A DNA stretch of 64,000 nucleotides from Sipunculus nudus (Eukaryota; Annelida; Sipuncula; Golfingiida; Sipunculidae), in assembly GCA_026874595.1 (NCBI GenBank), contig CM049322.1, positions 52,233,386 through 52,297,385 of the forward strand, given 5' to 3'. The notes beneath the pieces were generated by a model that worked only from the letters and a program-made list of their open reading frames with translations, ran no database searches and was not told the origin of the DNA. Shown piece after piece: positions 34,851-49,077 of this stretch. A program made the position numbers and the translations under genes. The stretch's first letter is position 1. The number at the start of each line of letters is the position of its first letter.

Positions 34851-34957
34851 CCACAGGTTGTCCTCGTCTATGTAATCTCTGATGTGTTTCTTCTTCAGCA
34901 TCAAAAGCTTCTTTTTCTGATCGGCGTTCAAGATGGCGCTTATCGCCTTCCACACCA
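34836..34957 (-). CDS. CRAL-TRIO gene exon 8 (terminal, with stop)
   Basis: The acceptor TATTTTTAG is entered in phase 1. It encodes VVWKAISAILNADQKKKLLM, then a LKKKHIRDYIDEDNLWPHMR end and TAA (34836-34838). This is the closing helix of the CRAL-TRIO fold up to the L-x-P-H-M motif; relatives continue with G-G-T. The last four codons lie in the first unit of the 34-bp minisatellite. An AAAG-GTACGT donor-like site follows the stop, and polyadenylation was not located. Confidence 0.8.
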
Positions 34958-35643
34958 CTAAAAATATATCCAATCAAATCCAATTGTTTTATACTTCTTT
35001 ACATATACTATAAATACGACATACCGTGTTATAAATTTCATAATGGTTTTTATTTGTTTTGACAATTATCGTATTAACCTGCTATGGGATATTTTATCCA
35101 TTTTATTTCTTTGATTATGATTACAGTGATTCTGTATATTCGCCTTTACGATATGTCGTTACCCGGGGTTACTACTCGTAATTATTAAAGGATAATTTAT
35201 CTTTTCTCCGAACATGCGCACCTCCATGGTTAAAAGTAATCAATTACAATTATTTCTTAAAGTAATTGTGATTAATTTTTCAATTACTAATGTGCTTATA
35301 GGCTATTTACATTCTGATAGTAACATCAGACAGGTCAGAGATTGTATGAGCTCTTCACACTGTTTTGACAACCTTAATGAACGCAACAAAATAATACAAA
35401 TTTTAGTTTTTATTTAATTATTTTAACTAGAAATCTCTCAGAGACTGCATGTTTACTACCGTCAATATTCTGGGTCACCAGATCCGAAATATTGCCAGGA
35501 TCATGATTAAATTTTGAATAATGGTGAGTAAGTGTGGTAATATATTAATCGAAACCCAGAGAAATTTTGATGGTGATATCACAGGTTTGCCAACCAGAGC
35601 GAGGGAAGCTGCGGTTACGCCGTAATTTTTCTTGTCAAATGAG

Positions 35644-35690
<47 letters not shown>

Positions 35691-36420
35691 GTACAAACCT
35701 AAAATTCAGGAATCTGAATTATTAAGGTAAGACAGGTTTGTCACATGTAATCCCCGGTGATATAACAAAATATAATTTTTTTAATTTATGGACCTGAACA
35801 ATCAGTGTCAGTAGTCACCGGCAGATGTCGCTTGTATCATGGGGAAGGTTCTTTATTCTCGTCATAACCACGTTTGGTGATGGTTATTAAATTTAGCGAA
35901 AGGACGATTACTTTTATAAATCACCTGAAAATCACAAAACTTAAAAAGAGACAAGAATAAATACAAAATGTCATGTCACATGACCACGTGTCACATGATA
36001 CATGACATAGGCAGAAGTCTTCGACACCATATTTTTTCGACAATGTGTGCCAGTGCTTTCATCAGGATTTATGAAGTGGTGATCGTAATTTTAAAATTAA
36101 ACAGTTCTAAAGTAAGAAGTTTCAACGTGCTTTTCTTGGGCTTTTGAACGTCAGCGGGATCTGTTGGAAACGCTTGACACTACTCTACAATAATGAGTAA
36201 CACTTTGACCAACAAGATCACGTGCTTACCGTCTAGGAGTGTGGGCATCTCGTAGTTCACCATGTAGGCTACAAAACATTACAAAATAATATCATCATGA
36301 TCTTCGCCACCACCACCAGCATCAGACATATCAATACGCATAAATATGATGAATATAAAATTGTATAATAAAAAAAAATAGCAGTAATGAATGTAAATGA
36401 TATTAATAAATGACAATAAT

Positions 36421-36476
<56 letters not shown>

Positions 36477-36844
36477 TGATGATGATGATGATGGAAATAA
36501 TAATAAAATAATACTTATAATAATAGTATTATCACTGCGACAACTAATAATAATACTGTTAATATACTGCTAATAATACTGTTAATGATAAAAATACTGA
36601 TACTACTACTACTCCATCAACAACAACAACAACAACTACTACCACTACTACTACTACTAATAATATATAATTTTTATACGATATATTATACATGATTCAT
36701 ACATATTATATATATAATAATAATACATTATATGAATTCATAATTTTTCATTTACACCATTAGAGTAATATATTATAATAGTGATAACAGTACGGGCTAA
36801 CATTTAAATCAAGGCAGTATGTGTTATTGTGAAGGTCACTATTA

Positions 36845-36906
<62 letters not shown>

Positions 36907-39900
36907 GATACGCACGGCACGTATGTATAGTGCAATGTTTTTAAAGCATGTGCATTGTTCTCGTAAACATTTTGATTGATAGTGGTGACACCTACCGAGA
37001 TACGCCGGAAAATGTGTTGTGAAGCACTGAATGATGAACTTGGTGGTGCCAATGTCCTGCGGGGGAATAGGGATAAAACATAGGGTACAGTTCATAATTG
37101 ATAATATTTCCAAAGTATAAAACCTGGGCTTCAGTTCTTCATTTATAAAAATATAAACGTATAGAACAAGGGGTATATTTAATTCATAATATTATTAATT
37201 CATAAAACATTGTATATTGTTCATTCATATAATATTTTCAATGTATAAAACATGGGATATATTTCATCCATAGAATATTATAAATACATAAGACACGGGG
37301 TATAGTTCATTTATTATGTTATCAGTGTATCAAACATGGGGTATTCTTCATCATTTTGTTACAAATGTGGCCAACATACGTTTCAGTTGTGGAAGCGATT
37401 CCTCTTAGGAGACAAAATCGCCAACAAATAAAGAGGTGAATACATAACCTCCATGGCGGAACCGGAAGTAAAAAAAATCATGTGCTCCTGAGGCTTACAC
37501 TGACGGACTTTCCTGTTCCGGTGCCATTCATATCCTCCAGGACCAGACATATTCACACTGTACCACAGTGACTGGGTTTACCGGTATGCTCTTATTACTA
37601 TTTACCCAGAGGGATAGGTCGACCATGCTTCCCGTCTTTCGCGTTGAACAAAGGTGTGTTTCCTTGTGCGCTTATATGCGAATATGTGTTAAAGTTGCTC
37701 GTGAAGATTTTGTACGCCTAACTGTGGTGTTTCCATGTGCCCTTCAGATTATATGTGTATGTGTGTACGCGTGTACGTGTAGGAATATCGCTTCAGGAGC
37801 AATTTCCCGGTATAAGATCTGCGTGAATTCAGAGAGTACCATTAAAATGACGTCACTCCATCAATTCTTTGGGAAGATCTGCTGGGTTCAGTACACTATA
37901 TAATATACTTCTACTAGTTCGCGCATGTGCGTATATACGCGGACATGGAAATACAGCTTTATCATGTATTATGGGGTTATTATTCATGTCGTGACCCCTT
38001 ACATTTTTATGAAAATGAATGAAAAGACCCCTCATGAAACCTGAGACGACATTTATCATTTAATGATATTATTCTTTGCTATATTAGCCTGTTCAAGGTC
38101 TTTATCACACTAATCTTTTTTTTAATTACAAGTCACCAGCAGCAAGGCGAACAAAACCTGTTCAGCAGACGTTGACAGCTGCCAAAAAATAACTCCCTGG
38201 TGGTATGAAGGATATGTTTTGGTCTGCACGCTCTCGTCTTTGCAAAGAATCTCTATTGGAATGGCAAAGACAACATATCCTACAGAATCCGTCTTGTAAT
38301 CTCTGAGTCCAGGTACGCCCCCACAAAAACAAGGTGCAAACGTCCCAACCCTCCATAAAAATCAGGTATGCGAAATCCTTCTAATTGAACCCCCCCCCCC
38401 CCCAAAAAAAAAGATGAAGCGTAGGTAAAAATCATGTGCTCATCATTCCAAATAGTTCTCGTACTGACCACATTTCCGGTTCCGGCGCCACTCATGTCCA
38501 TCAAGACCACACACATCTGTTCCGGGTTCTCTCTGTGGTGCTTCTCGAAGTGATAGGCGATGTACTTCTTGACCCACTCAGCGCCCTCTTTGTTGGGAGG
38601 GTTGTTCTCTTTCACATTTATGTACACTAAATAGAGATAAACAGAAAACTGGCTTGTGAATGCACACGGTATAGTACGAAATACGCCCTACAGGTGTCGG
38701 CAGGAGCGATTCAGAAAGGTTTTACCACTTCATAGAAGTTGAAGGATAGCCAAATGGTCATTGTCGTCCTTATAGTACCGAATTCTTCCTGCAAGGGTCA
38801 GCAAGAGATATTTAGAAGGTTGTTCCCCTTAACATGGATATACATTTCATATTAGACATTATATAATAATACATAGGAAGATAGATACTTGGCGAGTGTA
38901 CACCTTATAGTACGAAATACGTCCAACAGGGGTCAGCAGGAGAGAATGGGAAGGCTGTTATGTACAATTCAGATCGAATAATGAGACCAATGAGTGTGCT
39001 CTCTTAAAGGACCGAAATCCCTCAAAATTCCGAACGTTTTTTCTCATTGAAATTTTGAAGGGTGTTCTCTCGAATTTTAATGTACCCTACAGAGATATAA
39101 AGAAAACAATAACAGTTAATAGTGCCCAATGCCTTATATAACCGACTACTTCCAACAGATCTCTATAAATGTAATGTACAATATACAGAATTGAAGAAAC
39201 AATATTAACAGTTGAAAGAGGTACCTCAACCCCGTAGGCGTTGGGGGGGGGGGGGGGGGGTTATAGTACTAAACTTTTCCATTAGTTAACCCCTTTAACA
39301 TAAATGTACAATACAGAGAAATAATAGGAAAAGTTGGCGGCACTTCACATATAGTATCGAATTCCTCCAACAGGAGTCAGCAGGAGAGATTTTGAAGGTT
39401 GTCCTCTTTTATACAAAAGGGATGTAAAGTGAAATCTTAGGAGTGATGATGTCGTCCTTATAGTATCGATTTCGTCCAGCAGGATAGGTTGCTTCTATTC
39501 AAAATAAAGTTATACTGATAAGCTTATATTGCACAAGGAACAGAAACTGTCCGTTATTTGATTGGCTGGTACATGCTTGACGTCATGGACATTATTTTGA
39601 AATGGTGCTGACAGTGTCACAGATATTACACTTTTGTTGAGATCTGGAATTTTTGTCTCAAGCAGTTTTTCTGTAGCTGACGTCACCATTTTCAGGGAGT
39701 TTCAGAGAATGGACCAAGGAAGGATCGATTAAAATTTGGTGTGGATCCAACTTATGATCCGGTTTCAGGAACATCATCAAGAAATATTCACAAATGTACA
39801 GTCACTTTGCACGGCTGAACTGCAAATTGGGCCGAATATGGGCCGAATAAGTGATTGGCCCATATGGGCCGAATAAGTGAATGAAAACTGATAGCTGAGG

Positions 39901-42900
39901 CTTGCGTTCCTTAGAATGAAGATTTCAAGTCTTGCTCTTGTTCCGTTGTGTAAGTTACAAATTAAGGGGTAAAAAGTTTCATGTCACAATTTAGAGAGAA
40001 TTTATCCAAAAACCTCAACTTTTTATATGTATGTTATATAGACAAGTTATACTACTGTTAAGTGTTCTGATGCCCAACTCTGAGATGTATGAACTGTGTT
40101 ATATTTACTATGTTGGAGTATGTCTTACAGATTGGGTGTCCCTTGTTGTCAGTGCCTCGGTAGTAGATGGCGTTACGTTCTGTTAGCTCTCCCGGGAAGT
40201 CTTCCTCCGTCATGTCTGAAAATACATCCACGAGAAAAAATAGTTCAAAATCAGAAAATATACATCCACCAGACAAAATAATTCAAAATCAGAAAATATA
40301 CATCCAACAGACAAAATATTTCAAAACAGAAAACATACATCAACGAGACAAAATAGTTCAAAATAAAAAAAAAATCCACGAGACAAAATAGTTCAAAATC
40401 AGAAAATATCAACATAAACAGGTGAATAATAGTAAAATAGTTTCATATCTCGCTATGTCATTCAAGCAACCTAGACTAATTCCGGTCAGCCTCACACTAA
40501 AGCACCCTTATTTATAATCCATTTTTAGTAAACCTCACACACTCAGATGGACAAATATTTTAGTTTTATTCCAGTATTTTAGAAAACCCCCACACAAGCA
40601 ACCACAAAGAATATAATGGGGTACCTCAGCATTTGCCGTCATTATTAATTACGGTAAACCGCTATGGCATACCAGTGCCATCTTTTATTCATTTATTGAA
40701 ACACATAACATTTGAGCAAGGCATTAATCCAGATAATTCTGGCACCATATTTTATATTTGTCACCGTTTGGAAATGCTTTTCCCTTATTGTATAACATTT
40801 CATGTCTTCTGTCTGGGGGAACGCCATAAAATCAGAAACATCAATTTTATTTTGCATCCCGTCCGCAGGAGATTAAGTTAAATCCGTCTCATATAATGTC
40901 CTTAACAACAGGAGGTACGCCGATACTGGTGAAAAGTAGGTCATATCAGGTAAATGGTAGACCGCAATACGGGATATCGCTTATGCCGATACTCTCATGA
41001 GTGGAGGTAGAATATGTCTGCACGCCTCAAAAATTGCAGGAAAACAACTAGCGCCCCTTTCAGTCTATTCATTCAGTAAAGCTGCGTGTGCACTATGCAA
41101 ACAGCTTTTGATGACAAATCATTCTGATATTTAATATGGCCTTGTCCCCAAAGTCTGAATTGTTGAATTGAAATGAAAACTGTTGCATGAACAGGAAAAA
41201 GGATAGACATGACAAATTGCTTAATAAATTTGTCTTGTATCAAAGGACTCGTATAATAATTCAGGGCAACGCTATATAGTCTTTCATTTACTGATAAACG
41301 TCACGTTTTGCAAGTTTCATTTAATCTGCCTTACACAATACTAACAATTATATATTTTCAATGACCAAATAAGTAAACAGAAATCTTAGCCTATAAGCAG
41401 GTATTGTGGGGATGGTCAGATAAGACGGTGCTAATGACTCTCTGGCTGAACCACGCTCGCCTGCATAAATGGGCTTCCGGCTGTGCCAGCCAGTGCTTTT
41501 GCTCGTCCATTTACACGAGAAAACTGCATTGGCGATGTTCCGTATTGTACTCTCGCACACACGCACACCACACAGAGTAACAATTTAGTCAAATTCCTTA
41601 CCCCAGACTCCCATCTCTTTGCGCCATTTGAAGGCCGCGTCAGCGACCTCTGCCGCCTTCTCCGGGTTACCCTTGGCCTTGAGAGTCCTGAGGAAGCACC
41701 TGGCGTACGGGTCGTCCGTGTTCAGACGGTCCACGTCACGACGGTCATACTTGCCCTTCGTGATGTTATCTGTTAAAAACGGCAAAAGATCAAGTCTCAT
41801 AGTCGTATGGTCATGTGGCCACAATGATATATTGTATACAGTAATGCCTCGTTTAACAGAATATTTTTAAAGTTTGGCTATTGGTACAGTTTTATTCCCT
41901 GTACGTTATACTGGTTAAGTAAAACATGTATGATATGTAATATTTATTTAGTAATGTTTTTTATCTCCCCTATCAACGGAATAAAGATAAAAATGTGTAA
42001 AAAATATGATTCCAATTTTTTTTACTTAGCTATTAAATCACACTTGGGTATTTCCCATTAAAAAGGCATTTAATGCTAATGAAAAATGTATGGTAGAACT
42101 TGGCAACGCTCAGCTGTTTAAATCTTAAATCTTGTTTTAACTGCTATTGTGCGACTGTTGGCGTGACGAACGCAGTTTGATTGAGCGACCTCTGTTGGAA
42201 AGTGTACGTACCTCCGTACTTCTTCGTGAATACCTCACGCAAAACTCCAACTTTGTCAGCAACAGCCTGCAAAAATGAAAGAAAAGTGTAATTAAGAGTA
42301 AGTAAGGCATGAACATCAGTAAGGGATGAGATTAATATAACGTATATATTTTCATTGATTTTTGGTAGGTTCTGACAGAGACGTATACTGGACGTCCACA
42401 CTTCTTTTCTTAAGAAAGGATTTTACAACCAAAAATAGATGAGGTAGGCAAAATTGAAAAAATGACACATTTACCTTTGCGTTCTAAAAATAATACCTGG
42501 AAGCTTTATCTGGCTTTAAATATCATAAGAGTGAGACAATCATATTAGGGGTAACATGTCCCTCAGTCTCAGCTTAAACATATTGCCTATAACAGCATAC
42601 TACATAGACCACTGACACTTGAATAAGCCAAGCCCGCTTAGTTTCGAACAAGTAAAGCGAACATGGTCTCAAACCAAGCGTGCGTACTTATAGTTTTGAA
42701 TTAGTGATGCCAACTTGGCCTTAAATTAGTAACACCCGTTTAGTTAATGATTAGCCTACCCCATAACACTTCTTAAAAATCCGGGGAAACCGGAGAGACA
42801 ATTGACTTTTCTAGTAACAAGGGTGTCTAAAATAACACTTTCAGATGACATGCCTTGTCATTAGTATAGCTAGTCTATTTGTGAGTAACGGGGGATGGAG

Positions 42901-43852
42901 TATACATGTCCATGGAGATTTACAGATACATATGCATGTATTTTTATGTAAATGCATATTTATATGAACATGTAGATACGTGTGTATGTGTGTGTTTATG
43001 TCAGTATATGTGAATGAATGTAAATGACAACGTATTTGTATGTCATCATGTGTAGGTGTATATGTTTACATACGTTGAGAACATATGTACGATTATTCTC
43101 TTGGATATGTCTGTGTATGGTATATAAGGTGTGTGTACGTGTGTATACACTGGTAAATGCATGTGTATGTATATTTTTGTTAAATTACTTTGCGTTTTAA
43201 AATATCAATAAACCTTCTGTTCCACATGATTGTGATGTATCTTCAATACCGAAGGAATGAAAGTGTATCAATTTACCGTTCTGGTATCACACGTGTTTAA
43301 AATAATATTTTTTAGGCTGACAGGTCTTGTCATAAGCATGGCCAATCTCTTAGTGAGGGACGGGAGGAGGGGGAGGGGAGGATCGTATAAATTATGGGTT
43401 TAAACCAAGGTTGGCTTTCCAGTATTGGCTCCTGGAATGAAAGGTTGAATGGAAGGTGCAAAACTGATATATTCTCGTAGAAGGCCGCAAAATGAAGTTA
43501 AGTGAACGCATTAAAAGGTATTAGTTATCAACAACAAAACGTGGTGTATATCGCATGAAAAAAGAATCATGAATAAATATGGGTCGAGAGGTATTTCAAA
43601 AGAAACAGGGAATTTCCCTCACCAGTTATCAAGCATCCTCAGATACACCTCCTAGTAAGACGCAGGTATAATTTAATCCAAACTTTGAAAACTACGTTGT
43701 CTTGAACGTTGAGGTGCCTGTCGAGGCATGCTGCTGGTATCTAATTAAAGAATAACCACGTAAGATCTATTAAAGGAGCCTATCCAATATATGTGACCTG
43801 TATTAAAGGAGCCTATCCAAAATATGTGACCTGTATTAAAGGGGCCTATTCC

Positions 43853-43914
<62 letters not shown>

Positions 43915-46136
43915 CATGTATTTAAGGGGTCTATCCCAGATATCTGACCTGTATTAAAGGGGCTTATCCTATATATGTAACATGTATTAAAGGAGCCTGT
44001 CCTATATATCTGACCTGTATTCAAGGGACCGATTCCAGATATCTGACCTATATTAAACGGACCTATCCCAGATATCCACCCTCTATTAAAGTGGTCTATC
44101 CTAGATATCAGACCTGTATCTATAGGTGCCCATTCATCTAACTTTGAAAAAGAATTTATGTGATTTCTGGCTTCCTCTGTTTATATATTAATGACCTAAG
44201 GCTATTTTTGGTTGTTAATAGTTCTTATAAGGCATTTGTGAAGGATGTATGAATTTGCCTATCAACAACATGTTTGTAAACCCAACAATCTTGACTAACA
44301 TGGAACATGGAACCCAACCTCGAACGTTAGGTTAGGTTGCAGAACTCTATTTGCAAAGGTCTGGCTTGTCTGTCTTGCTGCCAGATACTCTTCTTAACTT
44401 TGTTTTGATTATTCTGCCGGGCCCGAACATATTATAAACACGTTGATATAAACAAAACGAGCAGGCCGGGTGCGGTGATATCCCCGTTTTCTGGCCTATT
44501 TTCATAAAAAGTCCAAGGGATAACCTTTAGTTTATAAAGGTCATATAGGTGATTGGGTCCGTTTAAGGGGCCTATACCAATCTGACCTGTATTAAAGGGG
44601 CCTATCCCATATATGTGACCTGTATTATAAGGGAAATCCCAGATATCTGACCTGTATTAAATAGGCCCTCCGATATGGGTGACCTGTATTAAAGGGGTCT
44701 ATCCCATAAATGTGACCTGTATTAAAGGGACCTTTCCCAGATATCCGACCGGTATTTAAGGGATTTATTCTACATATCTGGCCTGTATTAAAAGGACCTA
44801 TCCCATATAACGTGACCTGTATTAAAAGGGCCTGTCCTATATTTCTGACCTGTATTAAAGGGACCTATTCAAAATATGTGACATGTAATAAAGGGGCCTG
44901 TTTTATTATCTGACCTGAATTAAAGGGGCCTATCCCAGATATCTGACCAGTATTATAGTGATTTATGCTCTATATCTGGCCTGTTTTAAAGGGGCCTATC
45001 GTATATATCCGACTTGTATTAGAGGGGCCTATTCCGTATATCTGACTTGTTTTAAAGGAACCCATTCTTATAATTAACGTGTATTGAATAAAGATAATCT
45101 CTTGAACACTCTCCTTTATCTTTACATCCATGTGTTTATTACATGGAGGGAGCAAATTTAGCTACCGGTCGTCATCCAAACATGTCCAACAAGGACATCT
45201 GGCGCCAAAGAGATGAACCAGGGATCTGCAAACATTAAAAGATGTGTTGCTTCGTATTCTTTCACTAAATACAGATAATGCGCCAAAAAACTACCTCGAG
45301 TCACGCGATTTTTCTGTTTGCCAACACGTGCCATGTTTACTAACAGTAATCACTAACATAAATAAAAAAATGCATATGTATTCGTCAAAGTGACGTTCAA
45401 GAACTCTTCTGAGCAGGAATTCCTAAATATGTACCAATTTGTACAATCCATTAATATGTATCCAGAGTAAGCCATTGGTCACAAAATTCTACAGATAGAG
45501 GAGATGAATTGCTGGTCTTAAACGAATTCATTAAAACAGGATTTTAGCAACTCGCATGTTCACCAACCAGCTGCAGAGAGGCATTGGAGAGTCATTCATT
45601 GTAGCGCATACCTCCACCAAGACAATACACGCTGTAATAATTTGGAATGATTAAAATGAATTAACATACTTAAAATAATGGCAAGTGTTCCATGCACGTT
45701 TCCGAAAAAGTTTCGTGAAAACAGTTTCACCAGAGAAACTATCGAACAAACATATTGACAAACACACAGACACGGATGAAAAATAACTCCCGTAACACGA
45801 CGTTAACAGTGAATCAGGCTATCCAATATTATAAAGCTATGACATTAACAAAGCCATGACAGAGGTTCCTGTATTTTAAGATCAGTCTATCAATTTTTAT
45901 CGGAGGTGAAGGTGCACCTGTTTAGGAACAAGGTGTTTCAAAATAAACATTGGACGGACCGCTAACTCGGCAGCTTATCAAGGTCATATAGCGCTCATAT
46001 CTCTTCAGAAATGTGTTATGATTATATTTAGATTGATGGCTCAAATAAAAATAAAACCTTTAACACCCCAAGGAATATATCCACGGTGACTATATTTTGT
46101 TTTAGTCCTATTAATAAATTTGATTTCCATTTTTCA

Positions 46137-46204
<68 letters not shown>

Positions 46205-47734
46205 CAATAATACTTTTACACAAAATATTGTGCGTGATAAATAAAATGATACATATATTTGGCACTTTATTGGATGTATATAAATGTGAAATTGTGAAAC
46301 GATAAATGATATGCATATATTATTGATTGATGCATGTAATGAATTTAATCCATATAATGCATACATATACTTTCTATAGCCGTTTTGTTTCCTATTTAAA
46401 AAATGCTAAAAATCTTTGATGAAAACATAACCTCCTTGAGGTACCACGTGACCTACTGGAAGCTGGGCGGGCACTGGCTTATGTTCGGGACGTGTTTGTA
46501 CAGATAGATTTCATGACGGCGTACCGTACGATTACGATCTTGTTTCTTCAGGTGAACTACGTGGCCGATATCAAATTTGTTATAGTCTTATCGCGATATG
46601 AATTATATTCTTATCAGACCTCGAACAAAGTGACCATAAATTGCCGGGAGTTAATATAAATCATCAGATAATGACATCCAAGTTCATTGCTCCTTTAATG
46701 GTTCAGGCTCAGGTGAACGACTGAAAGACTGTTGTAAGAAATAAATAGTAGAAACAGAAATACTAATTAAATAGCAACTTAAACATCCGACCGTCGGCCA
46801 ATTGCTCTCAAATAATGTGCGCATGCGCATCCCAATCATCTGGGTATCCGGTCACTATATAGGTGCCATCCGGAACTTTATTTTAACAAGGTACAACCTC
46901 CACGTGCCACGATTAATCTTTACAGGGTTTCAGAACGAACCATGGTTCAAGACCAGTTGGGTTTTTATGAGAACCTTCAATACCCCTTTTTCCTTAGTAT
47001 TATTTTTGGTTGAGAAAGCGGATTAAGTACTTAAAGATAAAATACGTATTTACATCAGATATACACTCTAGAAACATATTGGTTGATTTCAACCAGAACG
47101 ATTGGTAATTTTTGCATATCTTTAACCAATTTAATTGGCTGAGTTAAAAATTGACCAACATATTGGTACATATTTTTACCAATTGATTCGTCAAGCACTA
47201 ACCAAACAGATTGGTCAGTTACACATCCGACACAATAGTTCTCCTCATCAGTTGCAAGTGAAGTCAGCTTTACTGACTGGAATTTTCACAGGGTGTTAAA
47301 TTCAATCTTTAATGTTAATCAAGATATTTTGCCATTCAGCGGTTAATTAATAATTAAAGAAAGACTATAAGTTAAACCAGACTTAATATTTTCCAAATAC
47401 ATTGTGTCTCCTGACAGTATTTTTTACGTGTTCCCCGGTTTCCAACAACTCTAGACACTACAGAACGCCACCACCTCGGCCATAGAGAGTGCCTTGATTA
47501 GTTAGAGCTTTTTTGTAGAATCCATGTAAACTTTTTTTATTGCTTTTTAATAAAGCATTTGTAGTGGTTGAGCTATCTCAAAGCACTCTAATTTGCGGCG
47601 TGCTGTGAAAGTCACATAAAACATGCAGTTCATTCCAAGTAGGTATGTATCTGTATTCAGATGAGCAAGCTGGCCAGACATACAGCACATACTTGGGATG
47701 ATTCTTTAAAATCGTGAAAATATATCGTTAATAT

Positions 47735-47785
<51 letters not shown>

Positions 47786-49029
47786 CATATACATATATAT
47801 ATAAACAATATATTATTATGATTATGTATGTGGATATATTATATATATATATGAATATTAACGATATATTATATATATGCGTGTGTGTGTATCGATATAA
47901 TAATGATCGATTATTGCGTATCATTTCGAATGTTACGTTAATCTTTGGATACATATAGTACTGTGTATACTGATAGTATTCTTTCAAGCTTATCATATGA
48001 TGAACATTATAATGCAGCGTTTAAGTGATCACAATCTGCTCATGTATAACTAATATCTGCTGCAACCATAAGGTGACCTCATAAAACAGATTTTCATGCA
48101 TTTTGTTAATCTATCGTATCGCAGGGATAAAACAGTCTAAAAATGACCGAGAATGCCAGAATTGGAGTTAATATAATTAATCGATAATTTTCTTTTGCGA
48201 ATGAATTATACTTTCACATAATTTTAAAATCCTGAGCATGGGTGGTTACAGATGATTTATCATTCTTCGATTTTAATTTATGCCACCCCTCTCAATATAT
48301 ACTAGCCTGTCCTTTTAAAGAAACTTAAATATATCATATTTAATACAGTAGCACCTTCATTGTCGGGACACGTCAAAATATACTGTCAGGTTGGAAATAA
48401 GGAAACTAACTTTACTGACATAAAGAGTATCTTTTTTTATTTTAAATTCATATAATCGAATTTTAATAACCGATGTTCGAATATAATAATCGATGTATTG
48501 ATGAATAAATATTAGAATAAAAATGTTCTGACAATAGGGATTGTCGTGTAACTTGCCTTTGGTTGAGGATTCAGCTCGGCCATGGCTTCTTGTTGGTTAA
48601 TGGAGGAACAACCGTCAGGGACTCAATACAGCACCGGGTTTCTTACAGACTACCTGACCTTACTGACCAATCTGATGTGGGACACCTTGCCCAGATATAA
48701 GGGACAGTTAAATTAATTGCTGACCGTGACCCTGTCCGATTATGGAGCATAATTATAAGTGCTGTACGTGGACTACAAGCCCAGACTGGCAAGACCATTC
48801 TGGCGACGTTTGTATCCCCGTTTGACAGGGTTGAGGACGATGAAGTATACTTGAGCACAGGTGTTATGGTCAGTAAACTGGTTGATCTCATGGGGGTTAC
48901 TGAACAACATGACAATTCTCTCTCTCTCTCTCCACATGTCTCCTTCTCCACTCTCTCCGTGTCTTGCTACTTCTCGATGTCTCTTCGTCTGTCTGTCTGT
49001 CTCTCCCTCTCTCTATCCTCTCTCCCTCA

Positions 49030-49077
<48 letters not shown>

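Noticed and set aside
34256-34961. Long overlapping plus-strand ORFs
   Set aside because: They are translations of the 34-bp minisatellite; the real coding sequence here is exon 8 on the minus strand.
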